DNA from: SIG435 sp045530725
GTDB lineage: Bacteria > Bacillota > Clostridia > UMGS1810
DNA: 64,000 nucleotides
Reading direction: 5' to 3'
NCBI GenBank assembly: GCA_045530725.1
Contig: JAZSCT010000034.1
Span: 1 to 64,000, forward strand
Positions 27,195 through 34,344 of the stretch are shown one piece after another. How positions within the stretch are numbered: the stretch's first letter is position 1; each line of letters begins with the position of its first letter. The translations under genes and the position numbers were made by a program. The notes beneath the pieces were generated by a model. That model saw only the letters and a program-made list of their open reading frames with translations. It was not told the DNA's origin and searched no databases.

Positions 27195-28064
27195 ATGAAA
27201 AATATCACCAATACACTTATTTGTGTGCTCTTTGTAATAGCACTTTCAGGATATGGATTTTGTTCATTTTTTATAGAGCCGGGAGTGGATGAAACCTATG
27301 CGGCAATCTCGGATAAAACTGAATCACAAGGGGGAAATATCCCGTCTTTTATGTATCATCTTGTAATAGACGATAAGAGTAAGTCGGGAGAATATGTGAT
27401 AACACCCGAAGAATTTGAATCAGATGTTACATATCTTATAAATAATGGATATACTCCCGTATTTGTATCAGAGGTGTCACGCTATTTTAAGGGGGAAGGT
27501 GTCCTTCCTCACAAACCTGTCCTTATTACCTTTGATGACGGATATTATAATAATTATCTCAATGTATTGCCCATTTTGAAAAAACATAATATAAAAGTCA
27601 ATATTGCTCTGATCGGCAAATATACCGAAATGTATTCATCAAATGGGGAGATAAACGAACTTTATACCCACCTTACATATGATCATATAAGAGAAATGTC
27701 AGAGTCAGGTCTTGTGGAGTTTGGAAATCATACTTATGATATGCACAAAATTACTGCCTTAAGACGAGGTGTAGAAAGAGCGGGCCTTGAAAGTGATGAG
27801 GAATACAGAAAAGTACTTTATGAAGACTTTATGAAAATCCATAATGATATAAAGGAAAACTGCGGTATAGACCTTAAATACTTTGCTTATCCATATGGAT
27901 TTTTGTCAGATACGGCAGAAAGTGTCTTAAGGGATATGGGATATAGTGTGTTTCTTACCTGTGAGAAAGGTAACAATACTGTATCGGAAAAGTCAATAGA
28001 TACAATAAGACTGAAAAGATACAACAGACCTTCAGGAAAGGGTATAGCAGAAATCCTCAAATAA
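27195..28064 (+). CDS. Polysaccharide deacetylase (NodB domain)
   Basis: A 289-residue CE4-family enzyme with an N-terminal hydrophobic helix (about 5-25, signal anchor or signal peptide), so it acts outside the membrane on peptidoglycan or another N-acetylated glycan. The NodB domain shows LITFDDGYYNNY (catalytic Asp pair), FGNHTYDMH (metal His) and YFAYPYG. The ATG at 27195 fits GAGGA 11 nt upstream; a GTG at 27177 would lie inside the terminator stem. It is 64 nt after the amylase gene, with a terminator between, so it probably depends on read-through or an unseen promoter. Confidence 0.9.
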   Translation: MKNITNTLICVLFVIALSGYGFCSFFIEPGVDETYAAISDKTESQGGNIPSFMYHLVIDDKSKSGEYVITPEEFESDVTYLINNGYTPVFVSEVSRYFKGEGVLPHKPVLITFDDGYYNNYLNVLPILKKHNIKVNIALIGKYTEMYSSNGEINELYTHLTYDHIREMSESGLVEFGNHTYDMHKITALRRGVERAGLESDEEYRKVLYEDFMKIHNDIKENCGIDLKYFAYPYGFLSDTAESVLRDMGYSVFLTCEKGNNTVSEKSIDTIRLKRYNRPSGKGIAEILK

Positions 28065-28106
28065 AAACATACCAAAAGGGACGGTCCCTTTTGGTATGTT
28101 TTTTCA
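28064..28106. terminator. Bidirectional terminator
   Basis: ACATACCAAAAGGGA and TCCCTTTTGGTATGT form a long stem with an A-run before and a T-run after it. It ends the deacetylase transcript on the plus strand and can also end trmD on the minus strand. Confidence 0.9.
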
Positions 28107-28149
28107 TTTTTTACAAAAGAAATCCCTCCGATTTTTCAGAGAGATTATA

Positions 28150-28827
28150 CTATTTGTTAAGTAAGTCAGGGCGTCTTTTCAATGTTTCTTTATATGACAT
28201 TTCCTTCCGCCACTCTTCGATTTTTTTGTGATCACCTGACAAAAGTACGTCAGGCACCTTCTCTCCCATAAACTCAGGCGGTCTTGTGTACTGAGGATGT
28301 TCAAGGAGGCCATTGTAGTGGGATTCAAGGGTAAAACTTTCTTCAGTTTTCAATACTCCTTCTATCATTCTGCTTACTGTATCGATAAGCACCATAGCAG
28401 GGAGTTCTCCCCCTGTAAGTACATAGTCGCCTATGGAAATCTCTTCATCAACGATTTTGTCTATGATTCTCTGATCCACACCTTCATAGTGTCCGCAGAG
28501 AATCACTATATGTTCCATTTGGGAAAGTTCAGCTGCTCTTTTTTGTGTCAGTACATTTCCTTTGGGGCTCATATATATTACGTGAGGTTTCTTATTGGAA
28601 GTCTCACATACTTTCATATATGCATCATATATGGGCTGAGGCTGCATTACCATACCATATCCTCCGCCATATGGGTAGTCATCTACCTGACCGTGCTTGT
28701 TTATGGCGAAATCCCTTATATTTGTAGTATTAAATTCTATAAGTCCCTTTTTTTCTGCTCTTCCGATGATGCTTTCGTTTAGTATATCAAACATATCAGG
28801 AAAGAGTGTAAGTATATCAAATTTCAT
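28150..28827 (-). CDS. trmD: tRNA (guanine(37)-N1)-methyltransferase
   Basis: A 225-residue SPOUT enzyme that methylates G37 of tRNAs to keep the reading frame. It begins MKFDILTLFPDMF and contains ILCGHYEGVDQRI and the trefoil-knot region GDYVLTGGELPAMVLIDTVSRMI. Length is slightly below the usual 230-250, with a complete core. It starts 11 nt after the methyltransferase gene. This is unusual, since trmD normally sits with rpsP, rimM and rplS, which are not here. Confidence 0.96.
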   Translation of the reverse strand: MKFDILTLFPDMFDILNESIIGRAEKKGLIEFNTTNIRDFAINKHGQVDDYPYGGGYGMVMQPQPIYDAYMKVCETSNKKPHVIYMSPKGNVLTQKRAAELSQMEHIVILCGHYEGVDQRIIDKIVDEEISIGDYVLTGGELPAMVLIDTVSRMIEGVLKTEESFTLESHYNGLLEHPQYTRPPEFMGEKVPDVLLSGDHKKIEEWRKEMSYKETLKRRPDLLNK

Positions 28828-28838
28828 ATTATTCTCCG

Positions 28839-29684
28839 TTATTTTGAGATTACTGCTACTGTCATCTTCACAAATGCTTCCTTTATGAGAGGAAGTTTCG
28901 CCAATGGACTGAAGAAATTTCTCAAAGGAATCTCTGCATAGTATTCAGGCTTGAGATTAAGTTTTTTCATAATATTATTAAATCTCTTTACAGTCATTTT
29001 ATTTATATAGGATATGGTCTCTTTTCCGTTTTTGTCTTTGGAAAATCTGAATTTGATTCTGTCTTCTCCGTCAGGAATTCCCACCATAAGATCTTTGTAT
29101 GCGTCAATCATTGTTTTTTCACTAAAGAAAAGATGTACCCAGGGAATGCCTATCACATCAGAAAGATGTGCTCCGAATGGGTGATGATATGGACAGAAGT
29201 TTATAAACAGTCTTCCGCCGCTCTTAAGCACTCGCATACATTCTTTCACCACTTCTTCAGGCTCTGCCACATGCTCCATAGAGTCGTTCATAATGATTGT
29301 GTCGAAGGTGCCATCTTCAAATTCAAGATTCTTTGCATCACAAAGATGAAACTGAAATTTATCTTCTAGTCCTTTTTCTATACTTAATTTCTTTGATTCT
29401 TCTCTGTAACGCTCCACCACATCTGCTCCGTGGACCATCTTTGCGCCAAGTGATGCATAATAGAGAGACTTACCTGCAGCACCACAACCTATATCCAGAA
29501 CAGTTTTGTCCTTAAACATATCAGAAGTTGAGTACTTTTCTGTATAAAATTTGATTGTTTCACTTCCCTTTTCAAACTGCCATTGAGCATAGGTCATCTT
29601 GCCTTCATTCTGAAGATTGAAAGGATGAACGGGAAGGGGAAACAATTTATTTACCTTTAATAATAATGATTTTGAAAAAGACAT
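28839..29684 (-). CDS. Class I SAM-dependent methyltransferase
   Basis: A 281-residue protein. Motif I VLDIGCGAAGKSLYYAS (about 62-78), the acidic ADVVERY, motif IV IIMNDSMEHV and the following ECMRVLKSGGRLFINF identify a Rossmann-fold methyltransferase of the UbiE/small-molecule type. The C-terminal 100 residues (from HLSDVIGIPWVHLFFSEKT) are a family-specific extension. The ATG at 29684 follows TGAGGT; an upstream frame is not supported. It is transcribed with trmD. The substrate is not predictable. Confidence 0.85.
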   Translation of the reverse strand: MSFSKSLLLKVNKLFPLPVHPFNLQNEGKMTYAQWQFEKGSETIKFYTEKYSTSDMFKDKTVLDIGCGAAGKSLYYASLGAKMVHGADVVERYREESKKLSIEKGLEDKFQFHLCDAKNLEFEDGTFDTIIMNDSMEHVAEPEEVVKECMRVLKSGGRLFINFCPYHHPFGAHLSDVIGIPWVHLFFSEKTMIDAYKDLMVGIPDGEDRIKFRFSKDKNGKETISYINKMTVKRFNNIMKKLNLKPEYYAEIPLRNFFSPLAKLPLIKEAFVKMTVAVISK

Positions 29685-29822
29685 ATTACATACCTCATAA
29701 TTTATTATTACCATTAATATACCACAAATAAGAAAAAAAGTAAATAATATTTGAATTATATGTTTAAGTGGTGTATAATGATGTCATCGATGATGAAATC
29801 AACTACATATAAGGATAAAAAT

Positions 29823-30080
29823 ATGAAAAAGTTTTATGAACTTGGGTGAGTGAGATTCTTTGAATGCAGCGCAGGACCATTCCCCGATGTGAAGTTTGTA
29901 GCAACAGGCTATCTCGGTGAAGAAGACTTAAAGATAGTATCCGGTAGCAGAATTGCCGCTGCAGGTGGTGTGTGGATGTTCTAGGGAGAAAGTGACCATA
30001 CAGTTGTCAGCGAAGAAGAAATCATTGCCTGTCTTAACCGCAGTATAAAGATTGCAAAAGGATATGAGGCAGGAATTTAA
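29823..30080 (+). pseudogene. KDPG/KHG aldolase (eda-like) C-terminal remnant
   Basis: In one frame the region reads MKKFYELG, then TGA (29847), then VRFFECSAGPFPDVKFVATGYL, GSRIAAAGGVWMF, then TAG, then GESDHTVVSEEEII and a short tail to TAA at 30078. The GPFPDVKFVATG and AAAGGVWM blocks match the C-terminal third of 2-keto-3-deoxy-6-phosphogluconate aldolases. The catalytic N-terminal two thirds are missing and two stops interrupt the rest. A -10-like TATAAT lies at 29776. The remainder of 29685-30126 holds no other gene. Confidence 0.6.
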
Positions 30081-30126
30081 AATAATAAAAACTTTTCATA
30101 AATAAAAAGGCGATGGAGGTGAGAGA

Positions 30127-31416
30127 ATGAAAAAACATGATAAAAAACCATTAAGTTGGGTGAGGCTGGATAATGCGGCAAAGATTTATCCTGCTATAAG
30201 GCGACGTAACTGGAGCAATGTGTTTCGTCAGTCGGCAACCCTCAGAGATGATGTTGACAAAGAAGTTCTTTCATCAGCACTTAATGTAGTGGTAAAAAGA
30301 TTTCCCACTATCGCTGCAAGGCTCAGAAAGGGTGCTTTCTGGTTTTATCTTCAAGAGATAGATTCACCACCTGAGATTATGGATGAATTCAGTTACCCTC
30401 TTACCTTTATGAGCAATAGCGAGATGAGAAAGTGTGCTTTTCGTGTGATTGTGTACAAAAACCGTATAGCAGTAGAGTTTTTTCATTCCTTATCCGATGG
30501 CACAGGCGCTCTTGTGTTCTTAAAAAATCTTATAGCAGAATACCTTGAGCAAAAATATGATATAACCATACCCTTAGAAGATGGAATAGTTGACAGAAGA
30601 GAAATGCCACGAAAAGAAGAAACCGAAGATTGTTTCTTAAAATATGCAGGAAATGTTCCTCTGTCACGAAGGGATACCAATGCCTGGCATATGACGGGAG
30701 AACCTGAAGCAAACGGATATCTCAATCTTACCTGTTTCAAACTTCCTGTAGATCAGGTTCTGTCTAAGGCGCGTGAGTATAATGCCACACTTACCACATT
30801 TCTGGGAGCCGTTATGATGAAAGCCCTGGAAAATCTCCAGAGAGAAAAAGTCCCCTCATCCAGAAAACAAAAACCCGTGAAACTCCTTATCCCTGTGAAC
30901 TTAAGGAAACTGTATCCAAGCGAAACCTTAAGAAACTTCGCTATGTTTACCATTCCTGAAATAGACCCAAGACAGGGAGAGTATACTCTTGATGAAATAA
31001 TCAAAGTGATCTACCACAAAATGGGTGCAGAGTTTACTCCCAAGCATATGGCAGGGGTAATTGCGGCAAATGTGAAGGATGAGAAGAATTTATTCTTGAG
31101 AATTGTTCCTCTGCCTATCAAAAACGCGGTAATGAAAGCGGTATTTGACAGAGTAGGCGAAGTGAAGAGTTGTCTCAATCTTTCAAATATGGGAGATGTG
31201 AAACTTCCCGATGTTATGAAAAAATACGTGACACGTATGGACTTTATTCTCGGAGTTCAGGCAGCCGCACCGTATAACTGCGGCGTATTGTCCTATAATG
31301 GTACTGTGTATTTTAATTTCATAAGGAATATATGTGAGCCTGTCCTTGAAAGACATTTCTACGAAGTATTGAAAGGGCTTGGAATTGATGTTGTTCTTCA
31401 AAGCAACAGAAAGTGA
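30127..31416 (+). CDS. Condensation/alcohol-acetyltransferase-like protein
   Basis: A 429-residue cytosolic protein of the CoA-dependent acyltransferase superfamily (condensation domain, wax-ester synthase and alcohol acetyltransferase type). The catalytic HxxxDG motif is intact at His120 to Gly125 (FFHSLSDGTGA), and the N-terminal WVRLDNAAKIYP and the later PVNLRKLYPSETLRNFAMF match that group. GGAGGTGAGAG precedes the ATG. It sits 9 nt before a DUF6320 gene, a pairing I have seen as typical for this subfamily. The acyl donor and acceptor are unknown; a lipid or glycolipid acyl transfer is a reasonable guess because of its membrane neighbour. Confidence 0.8.
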   Translation: MKKHDKKPLSWVRLDNAAKIYPAIRRRNWSNVFRQSATLRDDVDKEVLSSALNVVVKRFPTIAARLRKGAFWFYLQEIDSPPEIMDEFSYPLTFMSNSEMRKCAFRVIVYKNRIAVEFFHSLSDGTGALVFLKNLIAEYLEQKYDITIPLEDGIVDRREMPRKEETEDCFLKYAGNVPLSRRDTNAWHMTGEPEANGYLNLTCFKLPVDQVLSKAREYNATLTTFLGAVMMKALENLQREKVPSSRKQKPVKLLIPVNLRKLYPSETLRNFAMFTIPEIDPRQGEYTLDEIIKVIYHKMGAEFTPKHMAGVIAANVKDEKNLFLRIVPLPIKNAVMKAVFDRVGEVKSCLNLSNMGDVKLPDVMKKYVTRMDFILGVQAAAPYNCGVLSYNGTVYFNFIRNICEPVLERHFYEVLKGLGIDVVLQSNRK

Positions 31417-31425
31417 GATATAAAA

Positions 31426-32118
31426 ATGTATTGTATAAATTGTGGTGCAAAACTTGATATAAGTGAAGATATATGTCCTTTGTGCTCTACAAGTGTCCAT
31501 CATCCTGACATAAAGGTCGAATATGAAAAAAGACTTTATCCAAAAGGCAGGATGCCTGAGATAACCCACCGTTCAAAAGCATTTAACGGTGCGGTGATTA
31601 TAATGTTTCTTATTCCCCTGGTGGTGTCATTTCTTGCGGATTTTCATTTTGACAAAGAAGTGGGATGGTTCTGGTATGTATTGGGCGCTCTCATTATGGG
31701 CTATACTGCATTTGCTCTTCCTTTGTGGTTTAAAAGACCTAACCCCGTCATTTTCACTCCATGTGTATTTGCCGAGGCAATAGGATATCTGTTGTACATA
31801 AATTGTATAACAGACGGCGACTGGTTTTTAAGTTTTGCCTTCCCTGTAGCAGGAGGATTCGGAATCATTGCAACTACGGTTGTTACCTTACTTTATTATA
31901 TTAAGAAGGGCAAACTATATATATGGGGCGGAGCATTTATGCTTAGCGGTGGGTTTATCGTTCTGATAGAATTTTTTGTATCAGTTACTTTCGGCATAGG
32001 ATTTATCGGATGGTCGGTTTTTCCTTTTTCGGTACTTATTCTGCTAGGCGGGCTTATGTTTTATCTGGCAATTAACAAAAGTGCAAGAGAAGCAATGGAA
32101 AGAAAACTTTTCTTTTAA
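31426..32118 (+). CDS. DUF6320 zinc-ribbon membrane protein
   Basis: A 230-residue protein. A short N-terminal zinc ribbon has two CxxC pairs (CINC and CPLC), followed by a linker and about six transmembrane helices from residue 45 to 222. The layout matches DUF6320, of unknown function, usually encoded next to alcohol-acetyltransferase-like genes as here. It likely anchors or regulates the acyltransferase at the membrane. Starts 9 nt after the upstream stop; the ribosome site is poor (AAGTGAGA), suggesting coupling. Confidence 0.78.
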   Translation: MYCINCGAKLDISEDICPLCSTSVHHPDIKVEYEKRLYPKGRMPEITHRSKAFNGAVIIMFLIPLVVSFLADFHFDKEVGWFWYVLGALIMGYTAFALPLWFKRPNPVIFTPCVFAEAIGYLLYINCITDGDWFLSFAFPVAGGFGIIATTVVTLLYYIKKGKLYIWGGAFMLSGGFIVLIEFFVSVTFGIGFIGWSVFPFSVLILLGGLMFYLAINKSAREAMERKLFF

Positions 32119-32159
32119 GAAATTATTTGTAAATACAACAGTATTTCAGGAGAATATAT

Positions 32160-33290
32160 ATGAAAGAAATTACAATCGGTATGGTAGGTTTTGGCTTTAT
32201 GGGAAAGATGCATACCTATGGCTACAAGACGATCCCATTATATTATGAAGATATACCCTTTAAGATTAATCTTAAGTGGATATGCACATCCAACGAAGAA
32301 ACTGCAGGAAAAGCGATGGAACGTGGTGGGTTTGAAAAATGCACCACAGATTTTAATGACCTTTTAAATGATGAAAGTGTTGATGTGATAGACATCTGTA
32401 CTCCCAATTCACTTCATAAGGATGAGATTATAAAAGCACTTAAAATGGGCAAAAAAGTTTACTGTGACAAACCTCTCACAGTGACTTTCGATGAGGCAAA
32501 AGAAGTTGTGGAGGTTGAAAAGGATACAGGAAACATTATAAATCAGGTTACATTTCACAACAGATTCTATCCTGCTACTATTAAGGCAAAGAGACTTGTG
32601 GAAGAAGGGAAGATAGGGAAGGTACTTACATTCGAAGGCAAGTTTCTTCATTCGGGAAATATAGATGCTACAAAGGGTATGAACTGGAAACAGGACAAGG
32701 AATTCGGTGGCGGGGTACTGAGAGACCTGGGGTCGCATATCATAGATATTCTGTATTATCTTATGGGCGAATTTGACGAAATCTTCTGCCGCATACAGAA
32801 TATAAGACCTACACGTCTTCACAAGGACGGAGGATTGTGTGATAATGCAGGCGAGGATAGTGCATATATGAGCGTTGTTACAAAGGATGGTGCTGTAGGA
32901 AATATCACTTGCACCAAGATTGCCACAGGATCAAATGATGAACTTAGTTTTGCCATATACGGAGAAAAGGGTGCCATAAGATTTAATCTTATGGATTCAA
33001 ACTATCTTGAATATTTCGATAATACACTACCCGAAGAAGACCTTGGAGGTATTAGAGGATTTAAGAAAATCGAATGTGTGCAAAGATATGAATACCCTGC
33101 GGGGGTATTTCCAAGTCCAAAAAGTTCTATAGGATGGACGAGAGGGCATGTGCATTGCCTATATAACTTCCTTGACTGTGTGTATAATAACAAAAAACCA
33201 TCCCCTTCATTCAAAGAGGCGGCTTATGTTCAGTACATTATGGACAAAGCATATGAAAGTGCTGAGGGAAATGTGAGTCTTAAGGTGTGA
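32160..33290 (+). CDS. Gfo/Idh/MocA-family oxidoreductase
   Basis: A 376-residue NAD(P)-dependent sugar or cyclitol dehydrogenase. The N-terminal Rossmann fold has GFGFMGKMHTYGY, then VDVIDICTPNSLH and the CDKPLT motif (EKP in most members; here the first residue is Asp). The C-terminal beta-sheet domain has GGGVLRDLGSHIIDILYYLMG, containing the usual active-site Asp and His. AGGAGAA precedes the ATG. It is 41 nt after the DUF6320 gene and likely in the same transcript. The substrate cannot be named. Confidence 0.9.
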   Translation: MKEITIGMVGFGFMGKMHTYGYKTIPLYYEDIPFKINLKWICTSNEETAGKAMERGGFEKCTTDFNDLLNDESVDVIDICTPNSLHKDEIIKALKMGKKVYCDKPLTVTFDEAKEVVEVEKDTGNIINQVTFHNRFYPATIKAKRLVEEGKIGKVLTFEGKFLHSGNIDATKGMNWKQDKEFGGGVLRDLGSHIIDILYYLMGEFDEIFCRIQNIRPTRLHKDGGLCDNAGEDSAYMSVVTKDGAVGNITCTKIATGSNDELSFAIYGEKGAIRFNLMDSNYLEYFDNTLPEEDLGGIRGFKKIECVQRYEYPAGVFPSPKSSIGWTRGHVHCLYNFLDCVYNNKKPSPSFKEAAYVQYIMDKAYESAEGNVSLKV

Positions 33291-33645
33291 TATAATAATG
33301 ATAACATACACCTGAGTGGTGATTACATACCGCACAAGTATTGTGCGGATTATATACCAATCCTTTGGATTGGATAAAAAAATAAAGCGTTTGTAACGCT
33401 TTATTTTTTTGGTGCGGAGTGTTCTTATAGGATTTACTCACAAATGCCGTAAAATCAAGGGTTTCAGGCTTTGTATTTTATAAAATAAGTGTTTTGCAAA
33501 GCAAAACTACAATCATCTTTTCTCTATTCTCTTTTATCTCTTATATGGAAACGACAATTTTAGTGAAGAGTGAAGAGAGAAAAGTTAAAAGATAAGAGTA
33601 CAAAAAGAAACGACAACTTTCTTGTTGAAAATTGTCGTTTCTTTT
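33291..33645. other. Non-coding hairpin-rich stretch next to tRNA-Gly
   Basis: No gene is seen. It holds three tandem hairpins (33330-33405), a GTTTTGC-GCAAAAC palindrome near 33490-33507, and a purine/pyrimidine-rich imperfect inverted repeat (33517-33600). A minus-strand open stretch in 33370-33475 reads TKPETLDFTAFVSKSYKNTPH, a type of translated sequence I recall from integration scars downstream of tRNAs, though that is recollection and not shown here. Overall it resembles an old insertion site at a tRNA 3' end. Confidence 0.4.
33330..33410 (+). terminator. Three tandem hairpins, the last a terminator
   Basis: CCGCACAA-GTA-TTGTGCGG (33330-33348), CCAATCC-TTT-GGATTGG (33357-33373) and AATAAAGCGTT-TGT-AACGCTTTATT followed by TTTTT (33381-33410). 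All three have 3-nt loops and perfect stems. The third is a normal terminator for the Gfo/Idh transcript. The first two may be mRNA-stabilising or a small structured RNA. Confidence 0.65.
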
Positions 33646-33646
33646 T
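33602..33646 (-). terminator. Terminator of tRNA-Gly
   Basis: On the minus strand AAAAAGAAACGACAA pairs with TTGTCGTTTCTTTTT immediately after the tRNA CCA end. GAAACGACAA also occurs once more at 33548, a partial repeat. Confidence 0.75.
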
Positions 33647-33720
33647 GGAGCGGAAGACGAGATTCGAACTCGCGACGTTCACCTTGGCAAGGTGACGCTC
33701 TACCACTGAGCCACTCCCGC
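33646..33720 (-). tRNA. tRNA-Gly (anticodon GCC)
   Basis: A 75-nt cloverleaf with an encoded CCA. Acceptor stem GCGGGAG pairs with CTTCCGC. The anticodon arm reads CACCTTGCCAAGGTG with anticodon GCC. The T-arm has GTTCGAATC. The sequence closely resembles Firmicutes tRNA-Gly(GCC). Confidence 0.97.
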
Positions 33721-33821
33721 AAATGCATTAATGAAGGTGTATCTCTCACCTACATTAATGCATTATACCAACTTTTTATTTAATTGTCAAGACTTTTTTT
33801 CATTATCCGATAATATTTATA

Positions 33822-33962
33822 TTATTTTTCGTTTTTATATTCTTTTTCGTTATTATTCTTCAAGTTATTATTTTTGTTTTCTTTTTTGTTGTCGAAATTA
33901 TTGTTCTGTTTGTTATTCTGATTATTCTTATTATTTTCTTTGTTATTAAAATTATCTGACAC
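33822..33962 (-). CDS. 46-residue asparagine-rich peptide
   Basis: A GTG start at 33962 lies 8 nt after a perfect AGGAGGTGAT ribosome site (33967-33976, minus strand). The peptide begins MSDNFNNKENNKNN and ends KEYKNEK before TAA. Asn makes up 21 of 46 residues and most of the rest are Lys, Glu and Gln; there are no Cys, Trp, Pro, Ala or Gly residues. It should be highly soluble and disordered. It is not an SASP or coat protein I can name. It faces away from veg, with 106 nt between the starts. The strong ribosome site argues that it is a real gene. Base composition is extreme, and low complexity would hide it from homology searches. Confidence 0.65.
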   Translation of the reverse strand: MSDNFNNKENNKNNQNNKQNNNFDNKKENKNNNLKNNNEKEYKNEK

Positions 33963-34068
33963 AAATATCACCTCCTGAAAATATTTTGAACAATAAATTC
34001 AAATATATACTTTGTATCAAAATGAAATAATTGGTTAAAATATTTTTGAAAGGAGTGCATATCAGAAT

Positions 34069-34305
34069 ATGAAGACTCAACTTGATATTATAAAAGAAAA
34101 TGTAGAAAAAAAGATAGGAACCAATATAAAAATCGTATCCAAAAAAGGAAAACGACAAATCATCACAAAAACCGGTGTAATAACCCATGCATATCCTGGT
34201 GTTTTTGTTGTGAAAGTATTTGAAAATAACAACCGTGAATCAGTTGCATCCTATTCTTATTCGGATATTCTTACAAAAGCTGTTAAATTATCCAATATAA
34301 ATTAA
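34069..34305 (+). CDS. veg: Veg-family protein
   Basis: A 78-residue protein. KENVEKKIGTNIKI, then KGKRQIITKTGVI, then YPGVFVVKVF and a final SYSYSDILTKAVKL match the Veg family (DUF1021), small SH3-like proteins highly expressed in Firmicutes; Veg has been linked to biofilm gene control in Bacillus. The ATG follows GAAAGGAG. It normally lies near ispE or yabG, which are absent here. Ends in a terminator shared with icd. Confidence 0.88.
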   Translation: MKTQLDIIKENVEKKIGTNIKIVSKKGKRQIITKTGVITHAYPGVFVVKVFENNNRESVASYSYSDILTKAVKLSNIN

Positions 34306-34340
34306 ATGGACTGTAAAAACTTTTTTACAGTCCATTTAAT
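34301..34340. terminator. Bidirectional terminator between veg and icd
   Basis: ATTAAATGGACTGTAAAAA pairs with TTTTTACAGTCCATTTAAT over a short loop, serving converging transcripts. Confidence 0.85.
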
Positions 34341-34344
34341 TATG

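Noticed and set aside
29847..29849. TGA as selenocysteine in the Eda-like frame
   Set aside because: No SECIS-like hairpin stands out, the family has no Sec at that place and a TAG follows in the same frame.
3915..30080. TAG read as glutamine (recoded stop) in the UlaG-like and Eda-like fragments
   Set aside because: Both fragments are truncated anyway, and intact genes here end in TAG (for example the ABC ATPase at 10831 and the membrane protein ending at 16675). Ordinary nonsense mutations explain the data.
33731..33949. 72-codon plus-strand frame rich in Phe and Tyr
   Set aside because: It is the reverse of the A-rich coding sequence for the Asn-rich peptide and has no ribosome site.
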